Position numbers and translations under genes: made by a program. Below the pieces are notes generated by a model. That model saw only the letters and a program-made list of their open reading frames with translations. It was not told the origin of the DNA and did no database searches. Source: Ricinus communis (lineage: Eukaryota > Streptophyta > Magnoliopsida > Malpighiales > Euphorbiaceae). Taken from it: DNA of 64,000 nt. Of this stretch, positions 1 to 11,821 are shown piece after piece. Numbering within the stretch: position 1 is the first letter of the stretch; each line of letters opens with the position of its first letter. The DNA lies in NCBI RefSeq assembly GCF_019578655.1, contig NC_063264.1, positions 21,971,688 through 22,035,687 on the forward strand. The letters are read 5' to 3'.

Positions 1-2059
1 AAGGTTTGTAGTTAATTACCAATCTAGGTGTACCCCTTTCTATTTCACTATTCTTGTTGACATAGAAGGCTGCACACGACTAGGGGGATATTGATTTGGT
101 AATTAAGCCCTTTTTTTCTAAGTCTTTGATTTCTATTCTACAATATCTTTCTAAAGTTTCATTTATTTGGATAGGCCTGGCTTTGGTGGGAATTTATTTT
201 TCACTAAATTTTTTTTCATATGGTAAATCTACCATATGCTGTTTTCTTTTCTAGAAAGCATTAGAAAGGTTAGAACAAATTTCTTTTTCGATTTTCTCTT
301 GCAAATCAGAAATTCTTTTTTAGAAAAAATCATTTTGCAATTGGTTTTGGATTCTTTTAAACTCATATCTCGTTTTAAATGGGAAAGGTAGGTTTGTTTT
401 TCTTTAATTAAAGCATTTATCTTAAAATTATAAATTGAGTGAGCTTTTATAAGATTGAGATTTCTTTTCTTGGGTTTTTCTAAAAAAGGAAAAATAATTT
501 TTGAATCTTTAACTTTGAAAATAATACCAGCAGTAGTTACTTTGAAGGGAGTAATTAAATTGATAAAAGGGGTTCCCAAAATAACAGTTTATTGTAAATC
601 CTTTGTAAGAATAAAAATATTTTTTAAAGCAATATTTTTGTTTAGAATTGCAGCTTCAGTTTTTTCCGCAATCCTAATCTTTGAATTATTAGCAGAGGCA
701 AGTCTTTCTTTTGTTTCTTAATGATATCTTTTCGAAACCAGCCCATACAATTGAGGTCTGCTCCTGTATCAAACAAAGCTATAGTTTATATTTGGAAATC
801 ATCAGGAAAAATGAGTTTTATCTGAATCAGATATTTTCTTGAGGTTATTTCTTTTAAAATATTAATAAAGTTTTCTGGGACGTTCTCAGAAACCTCAAGA
901 TTTTGAAAATCATTTTTTTCTTCAGAATCAGAATCACTATTTTATTTAAGAATCAAGCTTTGGAGCAAAATAGAATCATTTTGTTGTTTTTCTTTTAATT
1001 CTTTAAGCTCTATTTTAATGGTTTTAATTTCTTTTCGGAGTTCTTTGATAGTAGAGAGAGGGTTCTTTTGCTTTTTCCCTTTTTCCAAGATCATAGTACG
1101 ATTATAGGTGTTCTTACTAGAAGAAGGGATGAGTGTTTCCGTTTTTAGAATTTCATAACTTATTTTTAAATTTGAGGGTCATTAATATGCTTAACAGCTT
1201 CAAGAAGAGCTTCTTGTTGCCTAGTAAGCATATTAATATTCTTTGGGATATCATCTAATTCTAATTCAGAATATTCGGATGAGGTTTTAATTTCATCAAT
1301 TTTAAATTCTTCCTCGTCATTTGAAAATTCTGATTCAGAGGTATCAACTAGAAGAGCTGAAATTTTGTTCAAAATTTCTTCTTCTATTTGGAGCTCCTAA
1401 AGTTTTTTAGAAAACTTACAATACTTTGAAGTATGTCCTTTTTTGCCACATTTGTAGCAAGTAATTTTGCTAAAATCTTTTTTGGAACTTTGTTTTGGAA
1501 AATTTGAAAAGGATGGTCTTTTGTAGAGATTCTCTCTGTTTTTTGGCACCTTCCTACTTTTGAAAAAATATTTTTTCTTAAAAAGTTTAGAAAAATCTTC
1601 TTTGCATTTTCTTTTGCAGGTGGGGGAAGGTTCTATGGGATTATACTCAAACTAGTTACAAAAGTTACCTAGTTCTTGTCTAGTTTTCTTCATTTCCTAT
1701 TTGAGCTGTCTTTGAAGTTTAAGGTCATGGTAAATTTTTAATCATTCTTTCTGAGTAAGGCTAACTAATTCGCCATAGGTGTAGAAATCATAAGGGATCT
1801 GGCTATTATGAGCTTCTCTGATAGTATTCCTAACTCTTTCACCTAGTATTTTAGGTAAACCAGCTAAAAATTTTTCTTTCCAGAAAGATTGGTTTGAATC
1901 TTCCCTAAGCATTACTCTGGTCAGGAAAGTGTCTTTATAAGCTTGAAAATTGCTAAGTTTCTTGTAAGTCAGATTGCTAAGGAGTTCAACATTCTTATCT
2001 TTTAGAAGAGATGGGTCTCTTATGAAATGAAGGGAAATCATAAGAATTAGGGTTGACAC
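1..2059 (-). pseudogene. EPRV-A polyprotein fragment: capsid region, zinc knuckle, protease, start of RT
   Basis: This is part of a caulimovirid polyprotein on the minus strand, entering from the left edge. In coding order (right to left) it holds the capsid-like region (2059-1740), a CCHC zinc knuckle near 1470-1415 (CYKCGKKGH core), a coiled, charged linker, the aspartic protease with DTGADLNC at 770-747, and the N-terminal part of reverse transcriptase at about 230-1. The zinc knuckle normally binds nucleic acid; the protease processes the polyprotein; RT copies the pregenomic RNA. The frame is broken by many stops and small shifts, so the longest open pieces are only about 60-116 codons. 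The right end is cut exactly by a solo LTR and resumes at 4749. Assignment to the Caulimoviridae is secure from the domain order; the florendovirus-type label is an inference from the whole locus. Confidence 0.88.
2055..2059. repeat. Target-site duplication GACAC, left copy
   Basis: GACAC directly precedes the TGTCACGACC end of the solo LTR and is repeated at 4744-4748 after its TTACA end. A 5 bp duplication is the normal signature of LTR-retrotransposon integrase. Confidence 0.9.
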
Positions 2060-4743
2060 TGTCACGACCCCACCCGTGGGCCCGTGACCGGCACTAGGGA
2101 ATGGGTAGGCTTAAGGCCACCGAAACCCGTAGTAAGCCTGACACTCACTGATTTAAACAAATCTCATCTCAAATTAATATTATTAAAACCATAAATTATC
2201 TTAATAGTTACACTTTACAAAATTACTTCGGTCTACCATAAAAACTAGGCGAGACCCGAAGCTCAGAAAATTTACAACTGATACATCTACTAATTACTAC
2301 TGCGGAGAATCTAAGATTTACCAATTTACATACCAAATCAAATACATCACCCGATGATGAAGGAGTCGGATTCTTTGAATAAGAGTCGCGGGAGAACTAA
2401 ATACAAATCAAAATAAGAAATGAGACTGCCGGTCGAGAGTGAGTTAAAATCAAATAATCTAGGGACTATTGCTTCTTCTCGGAAAACATAGATTATTCAA
2501 ATCGATATCAAACTATACTATAATCGTACCCTACTATTTCCTTCACATAAAATATTAATCATTCGAATCAAAATATCAACCATACACGTAAATACAATCC
2601 ATATTATAATCATACCATAATAAATAAATAAATGAATAAATAAAAATATATTTTTACTTTTCACGGGACGAGTGGCTCAATAGAACCCTAACCCCAATTC
2701 TAATAGCCTTTCGGCTCTCTTAATCCAACAGTCCGGGCGCCCGGAGAGCAAGCTCGATCAGGTCCTTACCTCCGACTGAACACTTGAATTCCAAATAAGC
2801 CGGCGCCCCGGAGAGCATCGCTCGATCGGGGACCTTAACTCCGGCAATCGAACTCAGCCCGGAGAGCAATGCTCGATCGGGGCAAACAAATCCATAATAA
2901 CCTTATATCCAGGATCATTACCGGTGCGCACGCGGTCCTGATGTAACCCATCAGGCGGCATGTTCTACAAGCCACATTTTCCAAATCGCAATCACCACAT
3001 TTAATAAATATTATTATCTGATGAACTCATCCAACACATATCGAAATAAAGATTAAAGATTTAAGATAAAACGACGTGCAATTTGTGAGGGAAAAAAATA
3101 ATAACGTTTGTCTTATTATAACATACTAATAATAATATTTATATTATTTCAAATATTAATAATCAAGTGAAATCATTTATTTTGCGATACTAATAATCAT
3201 ATTAAGCACAAATTCTAAATAGCATATTAAAATCAGACTAGCAATAGCGCAAAGATTAAATGACTTTAACTCACAGGATTGGGCGACCTCCTAGCTCTGC
3301 TCCGGTGCCTCGGTTGGAGCGAGCCGAACAGACAGATCATCTAATCACAGAAAATAATTTATCAATACGCTGAGACAATCGATCATTAATCCTAGGTCTA
3401 GACTCCTAGGACTGACTGTCTAAGAATCTCGACTCGGGAACTACCGAAAATTCGGCAGAACCTCCCCTACAACACGAACATTACCCCCCGTAAAAACGGG
3501 TCCAGGACCTGCCAGAAAAACACTCCAAATACTTAACGATTCAAACAATAGGAGTCGGGTCCCCAAACTTCACTATTTCTCGACTCCGCCACACAGCACA
3601 AAAATACAAGGCAGGCAACTGACAGACAATTATTTTTTACTCACAATAATCATCAAATACTCAATATAATCCAATAGACACAATTAAACCAAGAATTTCT
3701 AAAATTAACGGGCCAAGATAATTACCGAGACGCTCGACACGGAGTCCGATCGACGATCCGAACACACCATCGGACTCACAATGACGCTACCGATGACGAT
3801 TCCCGCCTTGATTTTCCGATCCGACACCCGATCATCCGGAGAGATTTGCGGACGATCTCGACCGTCGATTTGCCAACGAAGCCCGATCGCCCACGAAACC
3901 AGTGCCATCGCGAAGCTTGAGCAGAGGAGAGTCGGGATATGTCCTCCGATCATCCATCCTCCGGCCGGAGCTCGCCGGAAAAGCCCAAAACGCCGGCCGC
4001 CACCATTATCTCTCTCCACCGGATCTTCCGTCTCCGGCCACCACAGTGCCGCTAAAGAAAGCTCCGAGGGAGCCGATCGCCACCCAACTACCGCCAACAA
4101 CGCTGAAACGCTGAAGCCGCCACACGCGCGATTCTCGCCTCACGCTCTGCTGGAGCCTTCTGCCGCCATCGCAACAAGACGCCGCCTGCGCCCGACGCCG
4201 CACGCCGCCTTCCTTCCTTCTTCTTCGGCCATCGCCTCTCTCTCTCTCTCCCGATCTCCTTTCTCTCTCCCCGATTCCATTTCTTTCAATATCGACATTA
4301 GGCCCCCGAACTTTTCCTTATTATAATTTGGTCCCTCAACTTCCTTAATTACTTACAATTTCATCCTGCAGAATTCCAATTTGACCCCCAAACTTCTTTT
4401 TAGCCTTTCAATTAAGCCCCTAACTATTTAATTTGGGCCAAATCCGAATTATTGAAAATACACAATTAAATTAAATAATCAAATTCCAACTTAAAATTTA
4501 ATACTACTAATCAATTATAATACCAATTTTCCCAAAATTCTTTTATTAAAACATCCTTTATAATTTCTTCCAAAATTTTTCAATATATAATTTTATTTAT
4601 ATAAATATGCATTTGGAAAAAAAAAATTTGAATAACCAAAATATAATCATTTCTCAAATAATTTACTTGAATAATAATAAAGCTAAAATTAACTTAAATA
4701 AAAACTCACTATTAAATATATAAAAAAAATTCCGGGTGTTACA
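2060..4743 (-). mobile_element. Solo LTR (2684 bp), same family as the element at 20301-28909
   Basis: The sequence runs from TGTCACGACC to GGGTGTTACA, is flanked by the 5 bp duplication GACAC, and has no internal region, so it is a solo LTR left by LTR-LTR recombination. Compared with the complete element at 20301-28909, whose PBS shows its sense to be minus, this copy is also minus-sense (TGTAACACCC to GGGTCGTGACA when read on that strand). It keeps two to three units of the AGAGAGCAAGCTCGATC motif (2740-2880) that form a long tandem array in the other copies. ORFs of up to 181 codons at 3705-4326 lie in its GC-rich CT-tract zone and resemble no protein I know. It is inserted in the capsid-region gene of EPRV-A and is therefore younger than that virus integration. 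Confidence 0.92.
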
Positions 4744-4748
4744 GACAC
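4744..4748. repeat. Target-site duplication GACAC, right copy
   Basis: This matches 2055-2059. The viral reading (the AVSTL region) continues on the other side, as expected for a clean insertion. Confidence 0.9.
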
Positions 4749-4987
4749 TGCATCCTCAATTGGATTTCCTAACTCATCTAAGATGGGGGGTCCCTTCTAT
4801 TGTGGTTTGGATGGCATCTAGGATTTGTAGTTGCTGTGTTTGGGTGAGATGGTAATCCCACCATCCTTTAAGCTGGCCAGAAAATCCAGCTATAAGGAGT
4901 TCAGCTGTAGCTCTATCAGAGGTACCGATTTGGATTTTGTAGGCATTAGCTGCCATGGTCATCTGTTGTAAGAGACTAAGAATGTTA
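4749..4987 (-). pseudogene. EPRV-A capsid-region fragment
   Basis: This continues the fragment cut at 2059. The open stretch 4774-5007 includes the motif QQMTMAANAY and the GQLKGWWDYHLTQ motif, shared with EPRV-B (30680-30830) and EPRV-C (59990-60120). The segment probably belongs to the capsid part of the polyprotein, because it lies N-terminal to the zinc knuckle in the other two copies. It ends near 4987, where the locus switches to plus-strand viral sequence through a short TACTC overlap. It is a fragment with no start of its own. Confidence 0.85.
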
Positions 4988-5273
4988 TACTCAAAAGAAT
5001 TATTCAACCATCAAAAAAGAATTTCTTTCAATAGTATTATGCATTTCAAAATTTCAAAGCGACCTTTTAAATCAAAAATTTCTTTTAAGGATTGATTGTA
5101 AATCTGCAAAAGAAGTGTTGCAAAAAGATGTACAAAATATAGCTTCAAAACAGATTTTTGCCAGATGGCAAGCCATTCTTTCCGTTTTTTATTTTGAAAT
5201 CGAGTACATAAGAGGAGATTCAAATTCAATACCAGACTTTCTAACCAGAGAGTTTCTTCAAAAACAAGAGTGA
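4988..5273 (+). pseudogene. EPRV-A RNase H C-terminal fragment
   Basis: This plus-strand piece encodes the last 90 or so residues of the polyprotein: the RNase H tail with ASKQIFARWQAIL and the terminal DFLTREFLQKQE followed by TGA at 5271-5273. RNase H removes RNA from the RNA-DNA hybrid during reverse transcription. Only the C-terminal part is present; the RT and the rest of RNase H are absent on this strand because the locus was joined here to an inverted capsid segment. An early frameshift separates the first residues from the rest. The next viral ORF starts 3 bases downstream of the stop, the same tight spacing as in EPRV-B and EPRV-C. Confidence 0.85.
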
Positions 5274-5275
5274 TA

Positions 5276-6742
5276 ATGCCGAGAAAATCGAGAGCGAAAG
5301 ATAAAGAAGAAAAGTCAACAACAAATACCAAAGCTGTTCAAAGCCCAAAAAATGATATTTTTCCTTCTTCTTCAAAGCCTATCAGAACCTGGACTGAAAT
5401 CATCCAAGAAGAAACAGACAAAAGCAGAGTTGACCCAGCCTAAAAGAAATTCTAAATACAGGAGTGGCTTACACAGCAAACTCCCGAATTTTTAAAGATG
5501 GTCGAACAATATACAAAGATAAATTATGTGGCTGAAGTTCAGCCAGAGATTTCTCCAAAGTCATTTTCTTCTTCGAACAAAGGTAAAGGTATACTCTTTA
5601 TCTCTGTTTCAAAATCAAAAATAGTAGTTTTTCCTCAAAACCTATCTCAAAACTCTCAAAGCATTTCAAAGCCTAATTCACAAGAAATAGTTTTATCTTA
5701 AACAAAACTTTTCAAAACTAATGAATACATAGAAAAGTAAAATTTTCAAAGCAATTTAACTATTGAGGAAGAATTATGTACAAAAAGCCCCTCAAAATTA
5801 GTTTCAAAAGTTTTCCCTCCAGGATGGTACTTTAAACCCTAGAATAAAATAAAACCCTAATCTTATTACCAGTCTATCCTAGAGGTAACTGGTTCTGTAA
5901 AATTCAAACACTTCAAAAAGCACAAAGACCATAAAGACCCAGCTTATTCCACATGCACCATCCAAAGAATCCTTCACCCTTCTGATTGGGGAATGGATTT
6001 ACACTCATCAAGATCTTTTCCAACCTCCTTCCAAAGCACCTACCCCTCAAGCCTCAATACAACCTTTAACTACTGGGATTACCAACAAGCTTGGTTTAAT
6101 ACCTTTCTCTTACAAAATGGAGGACAGAGCCATTCTTGGCTTTTCTACTTCGACACAAGCACAATTCAAACTTTTAAAATTCCATATTGGTTTAAACAAT
6201 GGTGGAATTATTATGGTAACATTCCAGAAACCATAATACCAGAAGTTCTTTCTTTATTTAATCTATTCAAAGCTCACTTCAAACCTAACAAAATCGAAAG
6301 ACGATTTCCTCCCTTCCTTTTATTTTATTCAAACTTCTTCCTCCCGTGGGTATGTGTGTGGTATTTCCATTTTAACCAAGCAGCAGATGGAGAAATCATT
6401 CTTACCCAAAGATTCAAAGTTAAATGGTGGGATAATTTCAACCACTAAGAAAAACTATCTCCAAAGATGGTACAAAGTTTTCTTACAAAAAATAGCTTCT
6501 TGCCAGCCCCCAAAGAACAAACTACCTTCTTGGCACAGAAGTCTTTTAATCTTCTAAAGCTAGTGGCGGCTCAAACAGAAAAAGATTTCCTACAATTGAT
6601 CAAGCAGTTGTCAGAAATCGCCTCTTCAAAAGGAAAATCTAAAGCTTCATCTTCCTCTTCCAACACCAGCTCAGCAGTAATTGACTTAGATGATGATTCG
6701 AATGAAGATAACTGTTTTGAGATATTTAAGCCCATCAAATAA
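5276..6742 (+). pseudogene. EPRV-A ORF2 (viral second ORF, unknown function)
   Basis: ORF2 begins ATG at 5276 (MPRKSRAK) and would run to TAA at 6740-6742, about 488 codons. The N-terminal third is basic then Ser/Gln/Pro-rich, with GKGILFIS and NLSQNSQSIS. The C-terminal half is aromatic-rich: a YWDYQQAWFNTFLL stretch, HSWLFYFDTS, PYWFKQWWNYYGN, VCVWYFHFNQAADG and FKVKWWDNF, ending in a Ser-rich acidic tail. In-frame stops occur early (for example near 5443 and 5700), several where EPRV-C has CAA. A separate ORF after the polyprotein is characteristic of florendovirus-type caulimovirids, where its function is not established. It is related to, but more intact at the 3' end than, the EPRV-B copy, and it is a pseudogene here. 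Confidence 0.8.
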
Positions 6743-6822
6743 AAGGTTCTAAAGTCCTTGTAAAGCCCTTGGGTTGAAAACCAGAAATGGCGGCCCATGG
6801 TATTTCTGTAATGGGCCAAAAA

Positions 6823-6885
<63 letters not shown>

Positions 6886-7335
6886 GTCTTTTCAACAGAG
6901 ATAAAAGACAAAAGATTTTGCATCATTTCTAAAAAGAAAAAGACGAAGACTCCATTATTCTAAAGCATGGCAGACAATTTATGCTTCATTTTAGAAAAAT
7001 TATGGAGCCCCTTGCTCCATTTCCAAAAGCATCCAAAGTAAAAAATTATTGAAGCAAAAGGTGGAAGCCCTCTATAAATAGAGAAGTTATCAAAGAAGAA
7101 GGCAGACTGAAAAATCACGAGAAACTCTTGTATTCTTCAAGTCCTACCATTAGAAATATAGTGAAAAAATAGTGATAGTGAGAAAAGAGAGAGAGAGAAA
7201 ACCCTTCCTCTTATATTATACTACTCTTGTAAGTTATATTTCTTTGTTTAAAGCTTTCAAGCTTTCATTTTAAAGTTTTTATTTCAGAGTTTGTATATTT
7301 ATCAATAAGAATTTGTTATTTTCATCCTACTACAT
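6743..7335 (+). promoter_or_regulatory. EPRV-A promoter and leader
   Basis: Downstream of ORF2 lies the viral intergenic region. It includes a TATA box in CTCTATAAATAG (about 7070-7082), the downstream sequence AGAAGGCAGACTG shared with EPRV-C, CT/GA-rich tracts, and the start of the leader (TTTATCAATAAGAATTTG), where homology to EPRV-C stops near 7335. The PBS seen in EPRV-B and EPRV-C is missing, so the virus sequence is truncated at this flank. The promoter role is inferred from position and the shared TATA box. Confidence 0.6.
6825..6880. repeat. (TA)28 microsatellite inside viral sequence
   Basis: A pure TA run of 56 bases lies between ORF2 and the viral promoter. At the same place EPRV-C (about 57045-57065) has only a short A/C-rich sequence, so the run expanded or arrived after divergence. 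Confidence 0.95.
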
Positions 7336-10300
7336 TATTGTGCATATTTTATATCTTCCTTCATCAATTGAGTTTATTATTTAAAATATTACAAAAGTTA
7401 TTTAAAAAAATAAAAATTTAAATTTAAATTCCACTAGTAAAGAGTTTCTAATTTTAAATATCATATGATTATAAATATTATAATTATTTACCTATTAAAT
7501 TTAATTTTAAAATAATAATTATTTATAGTGAACTACAAAAAAAATTTAACTATATGAGATCAACTTGAAGTAAGTTATTATTAATAAATTTTAGTAAAGA
7601 CAATGTTATCAAGGAAAAAATAAAAATCAACTAAGTTATTGTTAATAGGTTTTAATAAAGATAATGTTATCTAAATAAATAAATAAATTAAATCATATTA
7701 GTCGATACGAAAAATTATAAAATAGAATTGATATATGAGTAGCTGATTGTCACTAAGTCTTTACCAAATAGTTTTATATAATTGTTTAGTGAGAAATAAC
7801 TATCAACTATACAAAATTTATAAACTAAATACTTTTTTAAAATCATTTTTTTTGTAATGTTATGACAACATCATTTTTCTTTATCCTAATTTATCTCTTT
7901 ATTATTATTAAAATTACTAGCTGTTATAAATAAAATAATATCTTTTAATTCATATATTAAACATAAATATACAAAATAAAATTATAAATTGATTTTACTT
8001 GATTTGAATGATTTGATAATAATATATTATTTTAAAAGTTAAATAATATTATTTTAATATATATATATATATTGAATATCTTTTTATAGTAAAGTTAAAA
8101 TTTAAACTACAAGCAAGCCCTTTTTTTTTTGCTTGAAAAAAAGGATGATATGGAGTTCAAACTTAATGTACACCATTACATACAAACTTGTAAAATATAA
8201 AAGTATTTCCTTTTCTATAAATAAAAAAGTATAAATAATATTTCTTTTAAAAATAACATTAAAATTTCACTTATTATCCACTAATACAAAAATAGATTTT
8301 TTTATACATATGCTTAAAAAATTAAGTCAATTAATTTTTATACTCACAACTCCAAAATATAACAACCAAGAATTCTTACTTTAATGCATTGAAGTTAAAG
8401 AAATGACTCTACTCTTTTCCTAAAATTGACAATTTAAATTTATCTAAAAATCACAACATACATAACAATAGTTGATACATATCAATCTAGACAAACACAT
8501 AATAAATTAAATAGTAATCTCATCAACAAATATTTAAAATTAAATATTCTAAATTTTAAAATTTATTATTAAATTATTAGAATTTTTATTTTTTTATTCT
8601 AATTACTTTTTCTAACATTGTTCTAATTAATTTATATTCTATTAATACAAAGAGTGATTTGTACGCAAAATTAGTGAGAGTGGGTGTGAAGAATGGAAAT
8701 CCATGATTCAAAGGGCAGTATGGTCACGTGCAGCCTTGGATTCTTCTGTGTTGTTTTCACCTCGTCGCTATCAACCTCCCATGTGACATGACTTTTAGAA
8801 AGCCCTCCTTTTTCCAACAAAATTTCGACACTGCCACTTTTGTCATTTAGCTACAGAAAACGGCTACTTGTGCTGTGCTCTGCTGTGTTTGGGTCGAAAA
8901 AGTGGCCAAAGAAAGGCCACACGGATGGCGATTGATATTCCCGATACACAGTTTCTATAGAGTGGTCGTAGCAAGGAATAGGGGTGACTTTATTAATTAA
9001 AAAAAAAAATTAGAGGTGACTTGATTGATTTTTATAATTATTTATATATTAATCTCTTATAACCTTTTCAAAATATTTTTCAAAATTTTATTTTCACACA
9101 TATTTTTAAGTATAATTTTTGAAAAATAGTTTTCAATTTTTAATATTTAACACAAAATATTATATTTTATATTTCTAATAACTGAATCAATAATTTCTAT
9201 TCTTTCAGATTTTTTATCAAAAAAATTTAAAAATCAAACCAATAATAATTAATTTCTTTTTCAATAGCACCGAACCGCGCTCGCCCGTCAAAATTGCATT
9301 ATAATACAATCATACAACATAATACACAATGTCATAAAATTTTCATTACATCTCTATTTTTAATTTTGTGGATTGTTGCTCTTCGTTGATTGTGAATTTT
9401 GTGATCTGGCCACGTTCATGTAAGTGACTTTGTAACATGGCCTCCTTCCATAATGTAATGGTATTGATGTTGAAGTCTTCCATTGAATTATTTGGAGGCC
9501 TCAATTCAAACCCACCTAACCGAACCACATTTTTTTATGTATGTACAGACAATTATATGACAAATCGCCCATATTCAAAAGAATGTTTTAGAAATTTAAA
9601 AAGAAAAATAAGTAAATTGAAGATTAAAAAAATTATTCATTAAAGTGCATGTGAAAATTAATTTTATATCTCATCTGTTTCTTAATTGAAGAAATAAAAA
9701 TAAAAGGAAATTAAACTCTCTTTTTTCTGATATTAATGGACCAACCATTAGTAAAACCCACATCATAAAATTGAGAACAGCAATTTTTATAATTATAAAC
9801 ACGTATAAAACTTTAGAGTATACAGCCGTTAAGGTTTGTTTTTTTGTTTTTTTGTTTTTTTTTGTCATTTTGCTTTTTCTTTGCTCTTTTCATGGTTAAT
9901 ATCGAGTGAGAAAAACTTTGAGTGAGTCCATATTTATTTCTTTCTTTCTAAATGACCCCTAGATTCTCTTATTAAAACTTCTACATCCTTAATTTAAGGA
10001 CATCACTAATAATTTCCAATCATGCCTAAAAGAATTTCCAATCACATGTAAAAGAATTTGACGTGAAAATTATAAAAATAAAAATTTTAAACTTTCTTAA
10101 AACATAATTAATTATTAGAAATTACAACAATAACAATTTAGAACTTTCTTAAAACACAATTTGTTATTAGAAACCTAATGAATTATTGTCAAAAATTTTA
10201 CGAATCCAAAGATAGACTTTATCTGTTTTCTACAAATTATCATTTTTATTCTCGAATTTTGAGTAAATTTCTCAACTTTGATTCATGAGGTCCTAATGAT

Positions 10301-10976
10301 TTATTGGATCTTAAGGATTACTAAACTTTTAGATTTTGTAATCTTTCCATCATTGATTTAAACAGTGCTGTTATCGATTTCAAATCAGCCAAAAAAATTC
10401 TTTAGGAAAAATAATAGTTAAAAAACCACTTGAAACCTAATAATTCAATAAGGATCCAATGACATAAATACAAAAAATTGAGGGACAAAAATGTGTTTGC
10501 CATCTCCAAGCCACAAACGCAGTGCACATGGCCACATTTTAAGCTCCAGTTCCAGTAGTAGGCCAACAGCAGAAACTATTCCTGTGCTGTTCCAGCTAAA
10601 TTTTTTTTTTGGATTTGCTAAAAGAGTATTATAATTAGGATTAGAAAGGCATAATTGCCATACCCAATTAGCATTCACTACACAGTACTACTTTACTTGG
10701 TCAGTTTACCTTCTGCTAAAGACAACAAACAGCACATCAAACACTTCTCCCTCTCCCCACTGCACTACTGCTCTCTCTCTCGCACTCCCTCTGTTAAGAC
10801 CTCTAGCCCACCATTTTCACAACCAAACAAACACACCTCCATTGATTTTATTTTTCTTTTCCTTCTGTTTCTTGCCAACCCATCTCCACAGGAAAGGAGG
10901 AAAGAAAAGAAAACTATCAAATCTTGCATTATTTTCCATAACCATGACCATAAAACCCAAGTAAAAAACAAAGGAA
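7336..10976. other. AT-rich intergenic DNA with a GC-richer block at 8640-8990
   Basis: No gene is supported here. Most of the stretch is A/T homopolymer-rich. At 8640-8990 composition rises and there is a palindromic G-box CACGTG (8725-8730) and a short hairpin GTGGCC-N7-GGCCAC (8902-8920). ORFs of 60-77 codons (9346-9868, 10445-10678) show no protein-like features. The last 300 bases before 10977 are CT/CA-rich and are probably the promoter and 5' UTR of the next gene. Confidence 0.6.
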
Positions 10977-11788
10977 ATGGACACAGATAGACCCCATCAT
11001 CGTAGCAACAGCAGTAACAATAGTAGTAGCAGTAGTAATAGCACAAGTGAGCTCTTTATTTGCTTCACATCTCGTCTCTCTTCTTCTTCCTCCATGAAGA
11101 TCTCTTCTAAATCTATTCTCAGCCCTGGTCGTTCAAGGGAGCCAACATCTCAAATCTCACTCTCTAACTCTCTCAGTAGAAGATTAAGGACTAACGGTAG
11201 CATGAAAGGTGGTCAAGCTTCTCCTATGTTTCCTACTAACAATAGTGGCAAGAAAAGAGGTTCTTTTGAAAATCCTGAACCCTCTTCACCAAAAGTTACT
11301 TGTATTGGTCAAGTTAGAGTCAAGACCAAGAAACAAGGCAGGAAAATGAGAAGTTCAAGATCTCAAAGGAGGGGAGGAGGTGAGGTAAGTTTTAGAAGAG
11401 TAGACCAAACTAACAACAGCAATAACACTGGTAATAATTTTCAAGTGAGTAGCAGTACACATCAAGATTTTAGCCATACCCATCAAGGAAACAATCAACC
11501 AGAGTGTTTGCCACATAGAAATCAGAGATGGGTACATTTGCCTTTAACAATATGTGAAGCTTTAAGGGCATTTGGTGCTGAGTTTAATTGCTTTCTTCCT
11601 TGTCGCTCGTCATGTATGGCAAGTGAGAAAGAGAAACAAGAAAAGGCTGCTGCTGGCGGTGGCGGTGGCGGTGGTGGATCTAGTGAGGGAAGTTCTTGCG
11701 GAGCAGTGTTCGCAAGGTGGTTAATGGCTGTGCAAGAAGGTGATGATCGAAAGAGAAGAGAGATAGAGCTAGTGGTTGGAGAAGAAGT

Positions 11789-11821
<33 letters not shown>

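Noticed and set aside
3705..4326. ORFs of 131 and 181 codons
   Set aside because: They lie inside a solo LTR in a GC/CT-rich zone, overlap on both strands and do not match the sister LTR copies in frame.
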